This document shows, one piece after another, positions 16,632 to 25,204 of a stretch of 64,000 nt of DNA (position 1 is the first letter of the stretch; each line of letters begins with the position of its first letter). The translations under genes and the position numbers were made by a program. The notes beneath the pieces were generated by a model, which saw only the letters and a list, made by a program, of their open reading frames with translations, ran no database searches and was not told where the DNA came from. The DNA is taken from positions 31,253-95,252 of the forward strand of contig JAGOUV010000004.1 of NCBI GenBank assembly GCA_018061065.1, given 5' to 3'. This DNA comes from Candidatus Altimarinota bacterium. Lineage in GTDB: Bacteria > Patescibacteriota > Gracilibacteria > UBA1369 > UM-FILTER-53-11.

Positions 16632-18890
16632 TCAGCCAATTTCACCCTTTTTTACCGCTGGGGTCTTTTGTTCAGTAAGTTCTATAGGAACGCCGTTATC
16701 AGGTACATAGACGTAAGGATTACCTCCACCAATAAAATCACCCTTTTCTTCACTGTCCCATACATCTCCTAACGTACTTCGTTCCGAATTGAGCCTCAAG
16801 ACTTGTTTGAGAAAATCACTTCCAAGTGACTCATCAAAATTTGTATATCCCACTTGGCCATATTCAGCAGAGCCTGCGCTTATAAAAGACGCAGCCTTTT
16901 TATCTTTCAGCTTGTCATATATGGAGCGAACAAAATTATGATTATAGCAAGAGGCAAGTATAACGATATCTTTTGATATTGCTTCTGCTCCAAACTTTTC
17001 ACTTCGTTTTGCCCAGGCCTCTGCAAAGTCCTCATCACTGATACTCAAATTTCCACCAGTGGTTATTTTTTCTCCCGATGGCAAAACTTCCTTTTTTGCA
17101 AGCCACAATGCATCTGGACTTCCATGGCCTCTAAAAATAAAGGTTGCTGGGGGTGGCATTTCTTGAATATTTATGAGTGCTGCGTCTCGAGCTTTCTTTA
17201 ACTCTTCCGTAGTATTATTTTGTGCTACATCATGGTAGAAAGCCAATGCGCCATCATTTGATTGTTGCTCTTTTAGTCGATCAAGAAATTTTCTACGTCC
17301 AAAACGAGGTGTTTGTGAAAAGCCATTTCTAAACTGCTCATTGTGAGTAATAAGACAAATATTTCTCTTGTAAAAAAGAGGTATGTTGCCATATTTTTCT
17401 CTTTTTTCTGCTATATTTTTACACTCGTCTTCGACTGTCTTTGCATTGATTTCTATATTTTTCTGAAACAAATTGCGTGCAACTAATACACTGAGGGCAA
17501 TCTTAATTCTCATGCTGCTTATATATTCCCTGGGGATTAGCATTTGTATCAATTTTATATCTCCAGGGCGTAATGATGGATCACTAATGAGTTGATTTGC
17601 ATCAAAACCCGGATCACCCTGACCCTTGGCGACATCGATGATGTTCCCCTGAACTCTCTCATTCTCATCTATTTCTTTGATAATGTTAGTTGCCCAAGGT
17701 TCATCTTTTATTAAAGCCCTGCGCACCTTCATATTGTCAGGATGTTGTCTTGCAATATTTAGAATAGCGTCTTGAATTATAGATGTATCTAATTTATCAC
17801 GTAGTTTTTTTGCAACTATATACCAACCATCAACCACAGCCTCTGAATTGGGAAATAGTTTAAAAGCTTCATTCAATACATCCACGGCCCAAGGTTCATC
17901 TTTTATTAATTTGTACCGGTTGTTCATATTGTCAGGCAGCTGTTTTACAATATTCAAAATAGCTTCTTTCAAAAAAGATACATCTAATGTGTCGCGTATT
18001 TCTTTTGGTAGTGAGTACCACTTATCAACCACGTCTTCTGAATAAGGCAGCTTTCTTAACGCTGTGGTAAGTACTTCCTTTCCCCTCTCTGCTGTTTTAT
18101 AAAAAATTTTACATGATTGAAGAGTCTCTTCTGGTTGATGATTCGCTAAGTAATAGAGAATTCTGAATCTATTTTGTTCAGGCAGATTATTGCAAATGAC
18201 ACTCCAGTTCTTGAAAATGAAAGCTGCTTGTTTTGCATCTTCAGCATTCCATACAGCCTTTTCGAGTATGTCTTGAGGTTTTTCTACAAAATCTTTATAC
18301 GAATCATAGCCTACTATCAAAACACGATATGCATCTTGGGTATTCTTTATAGTCTCTACAGCTTGAATATAATAACTTTGTGCATCGGGTGTATTTTGCC
18401 ACAGACGGCCTGCAAGTAAGAACATCTCTGGATCACTGGCCGCGAGACGTTCGGCGAGAATATTTAGTGCCGCAGCTACCTTGGGCTCTTGCGTAAAATT
18501 CTTATCGTATTTTGCAAAGCGTATTAAATAAGGAAGACCATCCCGTGGATCTTTATCACTCAGACGCATAGCGGCATTTCCTACCTCCTCTTCAAATTCT
18601 GGAACCGTGCTCAGAAGTGTATAATCTTTAAGCAGTAGATCATATTGATCTGTTTCAACTATAGTTTTTAAAAATTCCCCGAGCTTCGCTTTTGTACTAG
18701 GTAAATTATCTTTGCATTTTTCGTATGCAATGGGATCAAAAACAGGCTCTTTTTTTGTAACTTCAGAAGTAGAGTTCGGCTGATTCAATCCATTCAATGC
18801 ATGTTCAATGAGTGAATTTGGGTCGAAGATACTTTCCGCCAGTTTGCTGGTATCTTTCAGGTGCCCGATTTCTTGGCTTTCTTGCGCCAT
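16632..18890 (-). CDS. Alpha-solenoid protein with a C-terminal caspase/CHAT-like domain
   Basis: A protein of 752 residues with no signal peptide or membrane segment. Residues ~55-410 are helical and repetitive. Two units of 65 residues are clearly tandem duplicates: SEDVVDKWY...IKDEPWAVD and SEAVVDGWY...IKDEPWATN. Residues ~505-730 look like a clan CD peptidase domain: a strand ending in FRGHGS (His589) and a second strand ending in ILASCYN (Cys648), the spacing expected for the catalytic His-Cys pair of caspase, CHAT or gingipain-type folds. I infer a cysteine peptidase with a solenoid sensor arm; no partner or substrate gene is recognisable next to it. A TATAAT (18915-18920) and a TACAAT (18902-18907) box lie upstream on the coding strand. 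Confidence 0.7.
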   Translation of the reverse strand: MAQESQEIGHLKDTSKLAESIFDPNSLIEHALNGLNQPNSTSEVTKKEPVFDPIAYEKCKDNLPSTKAKLGEFLKTIVETDQYDLLLKDYTLLSTVPEFEEEVGNAAMRLSDKDPRDGLPYLIRFAKYDKNFTQEPKVAAALNILAERLAASDPEMFLLAGRLWQNTPDAQSYYIQAVETIKNTQDAYRVLIVGYDSYKDFVEKPQDILEKAVWNAEDAKQAAFIFKNWSVICNNLPEQNRFRILYYLANHQPEETLQSCKIFYKTAERGKEVLTTALRKLPYSEDVVDKWYSLPKEIRDTLDVSFLKEAILNIVKQLPDNMNNRYKLIKDEPWAVDVLNEAFKLFPNSEAVVDGWYIVAKKLRDKLDTSIIQDAILNIARQHPDNMKVRRALIKDEPWATNIIKEIDENERVQGNIIDVAKGQGDPGFDANQLISDPSLRPGDIKLIQMLIPREYISSMRIKIALSVLVARNLFQKNIEINAKTVEDECKNIAEKREKYGNIPLFYKRNICLITHNEQFRNGFSQTPRFGRRKFLDRLKEQQSNDGALAFYHDVAQNNTTEELKKARDAALINIQEMPPPATFIFRGHGSPDALWLAKKEVLPSGEKITTGGNLSISDEDFAEAWAKRSEKFGAEAISKDIVILASCYNHNFVRSIYDKLKDKKAASFISAGSAEYGQVGYTNFDESLGSDFLKQVLRLNSERSTLGDVWDSEEKGDFIGGGNPYVYVPDNGVPIELTEQKTPAVKKGEIG

Positions 18891-18957
18891 ATAAAACGAT
18901 TATTGTATCCCTGTATTATACCGTTTTTCTGGCTAAGATACAATGTGCAACTACTTC

Positions 18958-19944
18958 TTAATAGTTGATCGTCAACAGTGCAATTTCCGGAGGAACAAAT
19001 AATCGTGCGCGTGCGCCGGACTCACCAATACCGCTGGTGATAAATAACTGCGTTTTTCCAAAATCGCTACTAAAAAGTCCACGGTCGTATTTTCGTGGAA
19101 GATGTTGAGGCAGGGGAGGAACCGGTCCAATAAACGGCAGTCGTACTTGGCCGCCATGAGTATGTCCCGCGAGCACGAGATCAATGCCATATTTTTGTGC
19201 GTAGGTGGCAGTGTCCGGGTTGTGCGCAAGTAAAATAGTAGGGTAGCGAGCAGTTGTTGAAGAGCCCACGGAACCAAGTGCACCACGAATGCTTGCACGT
19301 CCCGTTTGAATTTCGTCAGTGCCAATAAGTCGTAGTGAGCTGCCATTATTTTCCAATACTACGCCTTGGTTTCGTAATACGTTCACGCCGAGTGAAACCA
19401 GCGAATCTCTCACCGAATTGGCCATATCGTTATTACTAAAATTACCTTCTGCATCAACGCCGTAATCGTGATTTCCCAATGTTCCATACACGCCCAGCTT
19501 TGCTTGCAAGTTTTTGAGTGGCTCTAGATATTTCGTTTCCGATGCCTGGAAACTAATAAAATCTCCATCCAACACAATTGCATCCGCATGAAGTGAATTT
19601 ATTTTATCGACCGCCCGTTGCATAAATCTGTCCCGTTTGAACGGCCCCACATGCGTATCAGAAATAAGTGCAATCGTAATAGTGTGCGTGGGTTTTTCAG
19701 TGAGATTAATGGTCTGGCGATTCACTAAAATAATCTGCGGCTCAATGTAACTTCCATAGAAAACCGTTAGCCACGCAATCACTGCCAACACGAGCGCACC
19801 TTTGTACCAGGGCTTACGTTTCTTGTTTGTGTGGCGGGCACGTCTGCTGATGAGCCGGTATATCACCAGCCCATCAAGCAGTAGAAACCCTATGATTATA
19901 ATGTCGAAGATAATGTGCTCCAGACTCGATTCGTGTGGAAACAT
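18958..19944 (-). CDS. Membrane-anchored calcineurin-like metallophosphoesterase
   Basis: A protein of 328 residues with two hydrophobic segments in the first ~65 residues (IIFDIIIIGFLLLDGLVIY; LVLAVIAWLTVFYG), which place the catalytic domain outside or at the membrane. Metal-binding motifs of the calcineurin-like family are complete: ISDTHVG (~95-100), LDGDF (~125-129), GNHDYG (~157-162), the LAHNPD histidine and GHTHGGQ. This is the YkuE/YaeI type, some members of which act on lipid-linked phosphates; the substrate here is unknown. The ATG directly follows the TAA stop of the upstream SLH gene, so the two are very probably co-transcribed and coupled. Confidence 0.9.
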   Translation of the reverse strand: MFPHESSLEHIIFDIIIIGFLLLDGLVIYRLISRRARHTNKKRKPWYKGALVLAVIAWLTVFYGSYIEPQIILVNRQTINLTEKPTHTITIALISDTHVGPFKRDRFMQRAVDKINSLHADAIVLDGDFISFQASETKYLEPLKNLQAKLGVYGTLGNHDYGVDAEGNFSNNDMANSVRDSLVSLGVNVLRNQGVVLENNGSSLRLIGTDEIQTGRASIRGALGSVGSSTTARYPTILLAHNPDTATYAQKYGIDLVLAGHTHGGQVRLPFIGPVPPLPQHLPRKYDRGLFSSDFGKTQLFITSGIGESGARARLFVPPEIALLTINY

Positions 19945-22296
19945 TTAGAAGCTTCCGTTAAACAAATCAAAAGTACCGCCGTTATCATTCTTCGCTTCAC
20001 TGAACTCCAACTTCATCACGCGATGAATCAGTGTTGCCGCATCGGCGCGGAGTAAATGCCCCATTGGATCAAATGAGTTTTGGCTCTTTCCTTTAATAAT
20101 TCCTTTTTGGTGTGCGATAACGATTGGCTCAGTGAACCATTGATCGCGCGCAACATCATCAAATGGTAAATCTGCTGAGCTGTTTTCATCTAGTTGAGAA
20201 AGTACTTTTGCAGCGCGAGATAAAATGACGACTGCCTCTGCGCGTGTGATCGGATCAGATGGGCGGAAGTTGTAGTGACTTGTCGTTACGATGCCTGCGC
20301 GTGCAGCCTCGCTCAATGCAGGGGCAAACCAATCTGAACTTCGTACGTCATCAAAAGGTGAGTAAGAATTTTGAAGTAGGGGAGCTAGGGGAGCCTCACT
20401 TGAGTGGAGTGCAGCCATGACCATTGCTACAAATTCAGCGCGATTTACTTCGCGTTCAGGATGAAATAATCCATCTCCGTAGCCATTTACGATGCCATTT
20501 TGCTTAAGTACAGAAACGCCCTCCGTGTAGTAAGCCGCACGTCCCACATCTTGGAAAAAGCGTGTGTTCCCGCCGCCACACGGATCATTTCCCAACTTAA
20601 TTTCTGCCTGATCGTCTGCGCCATCGTTATCACAATCCGCATCTTTTACGTCAGTGCGATAGATGAATTGTTCATCGTAATCGTTTACCTTATCATTGTC
20701 AGAATCTTTTTTGCTCAGCTTTTCTGCAAATTCTGAGAAGGTCGGATATGTTGCCGTATCAACTGTTACTTCAGCGTGTACGTTACTTGTGTTTGTTGTA
20801 CCTGTCATAACCATTGAAAGATCTTTCCATGCATATATTTTATTTACCAATGCATGATATCCCTGTGTGAACTTAAGACTAAACATCGAAGCATCAATAT
20901 CAAGCAATGCCCAGACGTTGCGCATATTCAAGTACATCAAGCCCATAACTGGTCCCTTTATCTTTGAGGCAAAAGAAAGATAATCGCTCTGCTGAGCAAG
21001 TGACTGATTTGCAACAACACCATTAATCCACTGGTAGTTAGTAAAGACAAAATAACCGGAGTCAGTAACGCCGAACATCAACGTCGTATTGAACTTGTAA
21101 TTCAGCCAAGGAAATTTAAAGTGAATTTCCGTAAGGCCATTATTTACCGTACGAATATCGATAACGGGAACATTTTCATGGGAATCTTGTGACGGCAACT
21201 TTCCCAATTCTTTCGTCAGCTGTGTGGTGAGCGTCTTTGTAAACTCCTCTGCACTTGCACGATTAGAAGTCACATCGGCAACAAAGCTCACGTAAGGAAG
21301 AATTTGATCAGGTGTGTACTGAACTGCAAATGCATGGCCACGCGTCATCGCATTGAGTAAGTTTGAGAAAGTAATTTTCGACTCTTTCTCGAGCTGTTTT
21401 AGCATCTTATCTACAGAGATCTCCGTTCCCATATATGTTTTCTTTGCCTGCTCGATATTCGCTTTCAAGTTAAATCCTTCATAGTACAAAATTGGCGCAA
21501 GGTTAGGGAAGTGCTGTGCCATAGAGGGAGTGAAATCACCGCCTGGATTGAGGCTTAGATTTTGCTCAGCGATAAGCTTTGGATTTCCAATAACATGGGC
21601 ATCCATAACATAACCCGTAGGTGTCTCATTCATGGTAATACCTTCGAGATCGAGATACTCAAATTGTCCCAATTCGTTTTCTAAGCCCATTGTGCTGAAA
21701 ATATCTTTCACTCCAATCATCATAAAGAGTGCGTACTGCTCTGGCAGTGCATCCTTTAATTGTTTGAATTCAGGATCACGGCCGAGCATTTTTCCTGCAG
21801 TGTCGATATTTTTATCGATAATATTCTGTAGAAAATCTAAATTTCCTGCGGCGACCAAATAATTGCCCACATATCCAATTGCTCCTAGATCATTTCTTTC
21901 TTCTTCCAAGTTCAAAATTGACGCACCTTTATAGTCAGTTGGCTCTGCGTTTGCGGTAAGACCAGTCCATTCTTCCGGCGTAATTTGAGTGATAACACTC
22001 ATTTCATTTGCCTGTAACTCTGCCATTCCCAAATATATGCGGTTGCCAGCTTTTACTTTATTCGCAAACAATTTTGCGGTGGATTTACTAATACTTAATT
22101 CAGTGTCACTTTTTATAAGCCCATCCAGAAGCACCATGAGTGATGGGATTTTAGTACGCAGGCTCTCCGAGAGTTGAAGTTCATAGAGCATGATCGTGTC
22201 ATCAGCAAACAAGTCATAGGGATTCGTTACTGTGAGTGCTTGTGCAGGAGCGATCATCATTAATGAGATCGCAATAGATGCGAAGATCTTTTTCAT
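19945..22296 (-). CDS. Exported DUF3352-like protein with calcium-binding repeat and three SLH domains
   Basis: A protein of 783 residues with a signal peptide (IFASIAISLMMIAPAQA). Residues ~25-530 form a large domain resembling DUF3352-type secreted proteins; that family name is tentative. Near residues 535-580 an acidic D-S-D-N-D-K-V-N-D and D-C-D-N-D-G-A-D-D pair looks like thrombospondin-3-type calcium repeats. Three SLH domains close the protein: FFQDVGRAAYYTEGV with NGYGDGLFHPEREV, PFDDVRSSDWFAPAL with FRPSDPITRAEAV, and PFDDVARDQWFTEPI with the final LLRADAATLIHRVM. It is therefore a wall-bound surface protein. An extended -10, TG-C-TATAAT on the coding strand at 22325-22333, lies inside the last codons of carA and predicts a leader of about 20 bases. 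Confidence 0.8.
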   Translation of the reverse strand: MKKIFASIAISLMMIAPAQALTVTNPYDLFADDTIMLYELQLSESLRTKIPSLMVLLDGLIKSDTELSISKSTAKLFANKVKAGNRIYLGMAELQANEMSVITQITPEEWTGLTANAEPTDYKGASILNLEEERNDLGAIGYVGNYLVAAGNLDFLQNIIDKNIDTAGKMLGRDPEFKQLKDALPEQYALFMMIGVKDIFSTMGLENELGQFEYLDLEGITMNETPTGYVMDAHVIGNPKLIAEQNLSLNPGGDFTPSMAQHFPNLAPILYYEGFNLKANIEQAKKTYMGTEISVDKMLKQLEKESKITFSNLLNAMTRGHAFAVQYTPDQILPYVSFVADVTSNRASAEEFTKTLTTQLTKELGKLPSQDSHENVPVIDIRTVNNGLTEIHFKFPWLNYKFNTTLMFGVTDSGYFVFTNYQWINGVVANQSLAQQSDYLSFASKIKGPVMGLMYLNMRNVWALLDIDASMFSLKFTQGYHALVNKIYAWKDLSMVMTGTTNTSNVHAEVTVDTATYPTFSEFAEKLSKKDSDNDKVNDYDEQFIYRTDVKDADCDNDGADDQAEIKLGNDPCGGGNTRFFQDVGRAAYYTEGVSVLKQNGIVNGYGDGLFHPEREVNRAEFVAMVMAALHSSEAPLAPLLQNSYSPFDDVRSSDWFAPALSEAARAGIVTTSHYNFRPSDPITRAEAVVILSRAAKVLSQLDENSSADLPFDDVARDQWFTEPIVIAHQKGIIKGKSQNSFDPMGHLLRADAATLIHRVMKLEFSEAKNDNGGTFDLFNGSF

Positions 22297-22324
22297 AGGA
22301 AAATGGTTAATGGTTCAGGGGGCA

Positions 22325-22333
22325 ATTATAGCA
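22325..22333 (-). promoter_or_regulatory. Extended -10 promoter of the DUF3352/SLH gene
   Basis: TG-C-TATAAT read on the minus strand, a perfect extended -10. It overlaps the stop region of carA and lies 28 bases before the ATG at 22296, so the mRNA would have a short leader of about 20 bases. Confidence 0.6.
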
Positions 22334-23399
22334 TTTTCACAAAATCATCAAACAGGAAGGCCGTGTCGGTAGGACCCGGATCTGCTTCAGGATGAAATTG
22401 GACTGCCATGAAAGGAAGTTTTTTGTGTTTAATACCCTCTACCGTGTGGTCGTTGGCATTTTCCATCCATACCATCCAGTCTTTCGGTAGTGTTTTTCCA
22501 TTTACCGCAAATCCGTGATTTTGCGAGGTGAGGTAGCAGTGCTGGGTGGTAACATCGATAACTGGTTGATTCTGCGCACGGTGACCGTACTTCAGCTTAT
22601 ATGTTTTTGCCCCTGCAGCAATTGCCATAACCTGGATTCCCAAACAGATACCAAAGGTGGGAATACGCTTTTCGTAAGCCTTTTTAATCATAGCGTGCAT
22701 AGCCGTAAGACTTGCGGGATCGCCTGGGCCATTTGAGAAAAAGAGACCATCATACTCATATTTCGTATTCAACACATCGTAATCCCATGGCACACGAATA
22801 ATATTCAGTCCGCGATCCAGGAAGCTGCGCAAAATATTATTCTTCATCCCCGTATCAAAGGCGATAATCGTTTTTTTGTTTCCTGCCTTGCGGTATTCTA
22901 TAGGTTTAGTCAGCGAGACCTGTGCGACTAGATTTTCTTTATTCGGATCTTCGATTGCTTTTTTAGGCTGTTTCCCATCAGCTACAATCTGACCGAGCAT
23001 CACGCCATGTTCACGCAATTTCTGGGTCAAGGCGCGTGTATCAATTCCGGTTAATCCCGGTATATTGTAATACTGCATCCACTTAGAGAGACTTTCCTTT
23101 GCATTCCAGTGACTATAGGTATCGCAATATTCACTCACAATTAATCCGCGAATGTGCATGGAATCACTCTCGAAAAATTTCTTCATCTTATATTCATCGC
23201 GCTCTTGAGAAGGTACACCATAATTTCCCACCAGAGGATACGTCAGCACTAAAATCTGTCCTCTATAAGAAGGATCAGTCAAACTTTCAGGATAACCTAC
23301 CATTCCGGTATTAAAAACCACCTCGCCTTCACTACTAACAGGCGCTCCAAAGGGTTTTCCCTCGAAACTACTTCCATCAGTGAGGACGAGTCGCGCCAT
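22326..23399 (-). CDS. carA: Carbamoyl-phosphate synthase small (glutaminase) subunit
   Basis: CarA hydrolyses glutamine and passes ammonia to the large subunit CarB for carbamoyl phosphate, the first step toward pyrimidines and arginine. The 357 residues show the family N-terminal domain (LTDGSSFEGKPFG, FNTGMVGYPESLTDPSY) and a class I glutamine amidotransferase domain with SNGPGDP, the nucleophile in FGICLGIQ, SQNHGFAV and the His-Glu pair in VQFHPE. All catalytic residues are present. carB is not adjacent and is absent from the window, although five or more other pathway genes are clustered nearby. It is divergent from the ABC exporter genes with about 20 bases between the outermost start codons, so the two promoters must overlap. 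Confidence 0.97.
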   Translation of the reverse strand: MARLVLTDGSSFEGKPFGAPVSSEGEVVFNTGMVGYPESLTDPSYRGQILVLTYPLVGNYGVPSQERDEYKMKKFFESDSMHIRGLIVSEYCDTYSHWNAKESLSKWMQYYNIPGLTGIDTRALTQKLREHGVMLGQIVADGKQPKKAIEDPNKENLVAQVSLTKPIEYRKAGNKKTIIAFDTGMKNNILRSFLDRGLNIIRVPWDYDVLNTKYEYDGLFFSNGPGDPASLTAMHAMIKKAYEKRIPTFGICLGIQVMAIAAGAKTYKLKYGHRAQNQPVIDVTTQHCYLTSQNHGFAVNGKTLPKDWMVWMENANDHTVEGIKHKKLPFMAVQFHPEADPGPTDTAFLFDDFVKML

Positions 23400-23467
23400 T
23401 TATTGGGCATATACTACACATGGATGGTAGGTCTGACAATATACTGGTAGAATCACTACCCCGTCAT

Positions 23468-25204
23468 ATGAAGAAAAAACCGTCTCAACCTAATCTATTT
23501 GGCTTACTGAAGCCGTATCGCAAGCTTATCATCCCCTTGATTGTGCTGGCACTTTTGAGCAATGCCTTAACATTGTGGTTGCCGCTCCTGATATCTCATG
23601 GGATAGATGGTTTTTTAACAGGTGGGGAGCTGGATCCTGTTTTAGGTAAATTCGCCATTGCGTCGGCATTTATATTTCTGCTGACCTATGTGCAGAATAT
23701 CTTCCAAACGTACGCCTCCGAGCGGGTTGGGCGGGATTTGAGGAGAAATCTTTCGGACAAAATCTCCACGCACACGTTTGCTCAGGTACAGAATGTCACT
23801 CCGGCCAAGCTGTTAACCAACCTGACTTCTGATATTGATTCGATAAAAATGTTCGTGTCTCTGGCGGTGGCAAATATTATTTCCTCAGTTTTTCTTATTG
23901 TCGTGGGAAGTATTTTGCTGATAACTATTAATTGGAAGCTGGGGTTGGCGGTGCTGATTATATTGCCGATTATCGGTGGTACCTTTTTTGTCATCCTGGG
24001 AAAAGTACGTTCGTTGTTTGTGAAAACGCGTGAGGTCATAGATTGGCTTAATAAGGTCATTAACGAGAGTATTTTGGGTTCGGCGTTGATTAGAGTGCTT
24101 AATTCACAAAAATCTGAACATGAGAAATTTACTGCCGCAAACACAAAGGCACGGGAAGTAGGATTAAGCATTTTGAAACTTTTTTCAGCGATGATTCCGA
24201 TTATTACCTTTGCCACAAATCTCGCCATCCTTATTATTTTAGTGCTGGGTGGAAAATATATTATTGAGGGAACAATGAGTTTAGGTGACTTCGCTTCGTT
24301 TAACACGTACCTGGCAATCTTAATCTTTCCGATTTTTATTCTTGGATTCATGAGCAATATTATCGCGCAGGCGCAGGCCTCGTATAATAGAGTTGTTGAG
24401 GTGCTCAATGCGCCCGAGCCAAAAGAAGATGGTGCGCGGACAGAGGCGTTACAGGGCAGTATTCAAATAGAAGACCTCAGTTTGTTGTATGGAGAAAAAG
24501 TCGCGCTTAAAAATGTTTCATTAACCATTGAACCGGGCAGCAGAGTGGCGATTATTGGACCGACGGCAGCGGGAAAAACGCAGTTATTGAGTCTTCTTAT
24601 TGGCTTAATACCGCCGACCACGGGTGAGGTGAAATACGATCATCACAGTCTCAATGAATATCAGCGTGAAGCATTGTATAAGCAGGTGGGGCTGGTTTTT
24701 CAGGACAGCATTATTTTTAATATGAGTTTACGGGAGAATATTGCCTTCAATACAGAGGTAACGGAAGAAGACATGCAGAAAGCGATCGAGACCGCGGAAC
24801 TTTCCGATTTTATCAGTGCGTTGCCCGAGGGGCTTAATACGATTGTTTCTGAAAGAGGAACGAGCTTGTCTGGCGGTCAGAAGCAACGAATTATGCTTGC
24901 GCGCGCGTTGGCGATTAATCCAAAAATTTTGTTGTTGGATGATTTTACTGCGCGTGTTGATACAACGACTGAAAAAAAGATTTTAGAAAATGTCGCACAG
25001 AATTATCCGGGCTTAACATTAATTTCAGTGACCCAGAAAATTTCTTCAGTGGAACAGTACGATCAAATTATTGTTCTGATGGAGGGCGAAGTCATAGCTA
25101 CGGGTAAACATGAAAAGCTCATGGAGACTTCGCCCGAATATATCCAAATTTTTGACTCTCAGCAAAGTACCAACACATATGAATTACAACCTCAGCAAGC
25201 CTAA
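23468..25204 (+). CDS. ABC exporter subunit with degenerate ATP site
   Basis: A half-transporter: six membrane helices, then an ATP-binding domain. Walker A is GPTAAGKT, the Q-loop VGLVFQDS and the signature LSGGQKQR. The Walker B end is LLLDDFTARVD, with Asp where the catalytic Glu should be, and the switch reads VTQK, with Gln in place of His. Both changes are typical of the degenerate subunit of heterodimeric exporters such as TM287/288. The partner is encoded next, overlapping by 26 bases. I prefer the ATG at 23468 (MKKKPSQPN); an ATG at 23420 adds 16 residues and sits four bases after a TATACT box. A GGTAG/CTACC hairpin lies at 23446-23460 in the leader. Substrate unknown. Confidence 0.9.
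   Translation: MKKKPSQPNLFGLLKPYRKLIIPLIVLALLSNALTLWLPLLISHGIDGFLTGGELDPVLGKFAIASAFIFLLTYVQNIFQTYASERVGRDLRRNLSDKISTHTFAQVQNVTPAKLLTNLTSDIDSIKMFVSLAVANIISSVFLIVVGSILLITINWKLGLAVLIILPIIGGTFFVILGKVRSLFVKTREVIDWLNKVINESILGSALIRVLNSQKSEHEKFTAANTKAREVGLSILKLFSAMIPIITFATNLAILIILVLGGKYIIEGTMSLGDFASFNTYLAILIFPIFILGFMSNIIAQAQASYNRVVEVLNAPEPKEDGARTEALQGSIQIEDLSLLYGEKVALKNVSLTIEPGSRVAIIGPTAAGKTQLLSLLIGLIPPTTGEVKYDHHSLNEYQREALYKQVGLVFQDSIIFNMSLRENIAFNTEVTEEDMQKAIETAELSDFISALPEGLNTIVSERGTSLSGGQKQRIMLARALAINPKILLLDDFTARVDTTTEKKILENVAQNYPGLTLISVTQKISSVEQYDQIIVLMEGEVIATGKHEKLMETSPEYIQIFDSQQSTNTYELQPQQA

Noticed and set aside
23446..23460. GGTAG-N5-CTACC hairpin as a terminator or riboswitch
   Set aside because: The stem is only 5 bp with no T run, and it lies upstream of the exporter start; too weak to call.
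23782..24408. Open frame of 208 residues on the minus strand inside the first ABC gene
   Set aside because: Entirely antisense to the membrane domain of the exporter; composition mirrors the reverse complement of hydrophobic helices.
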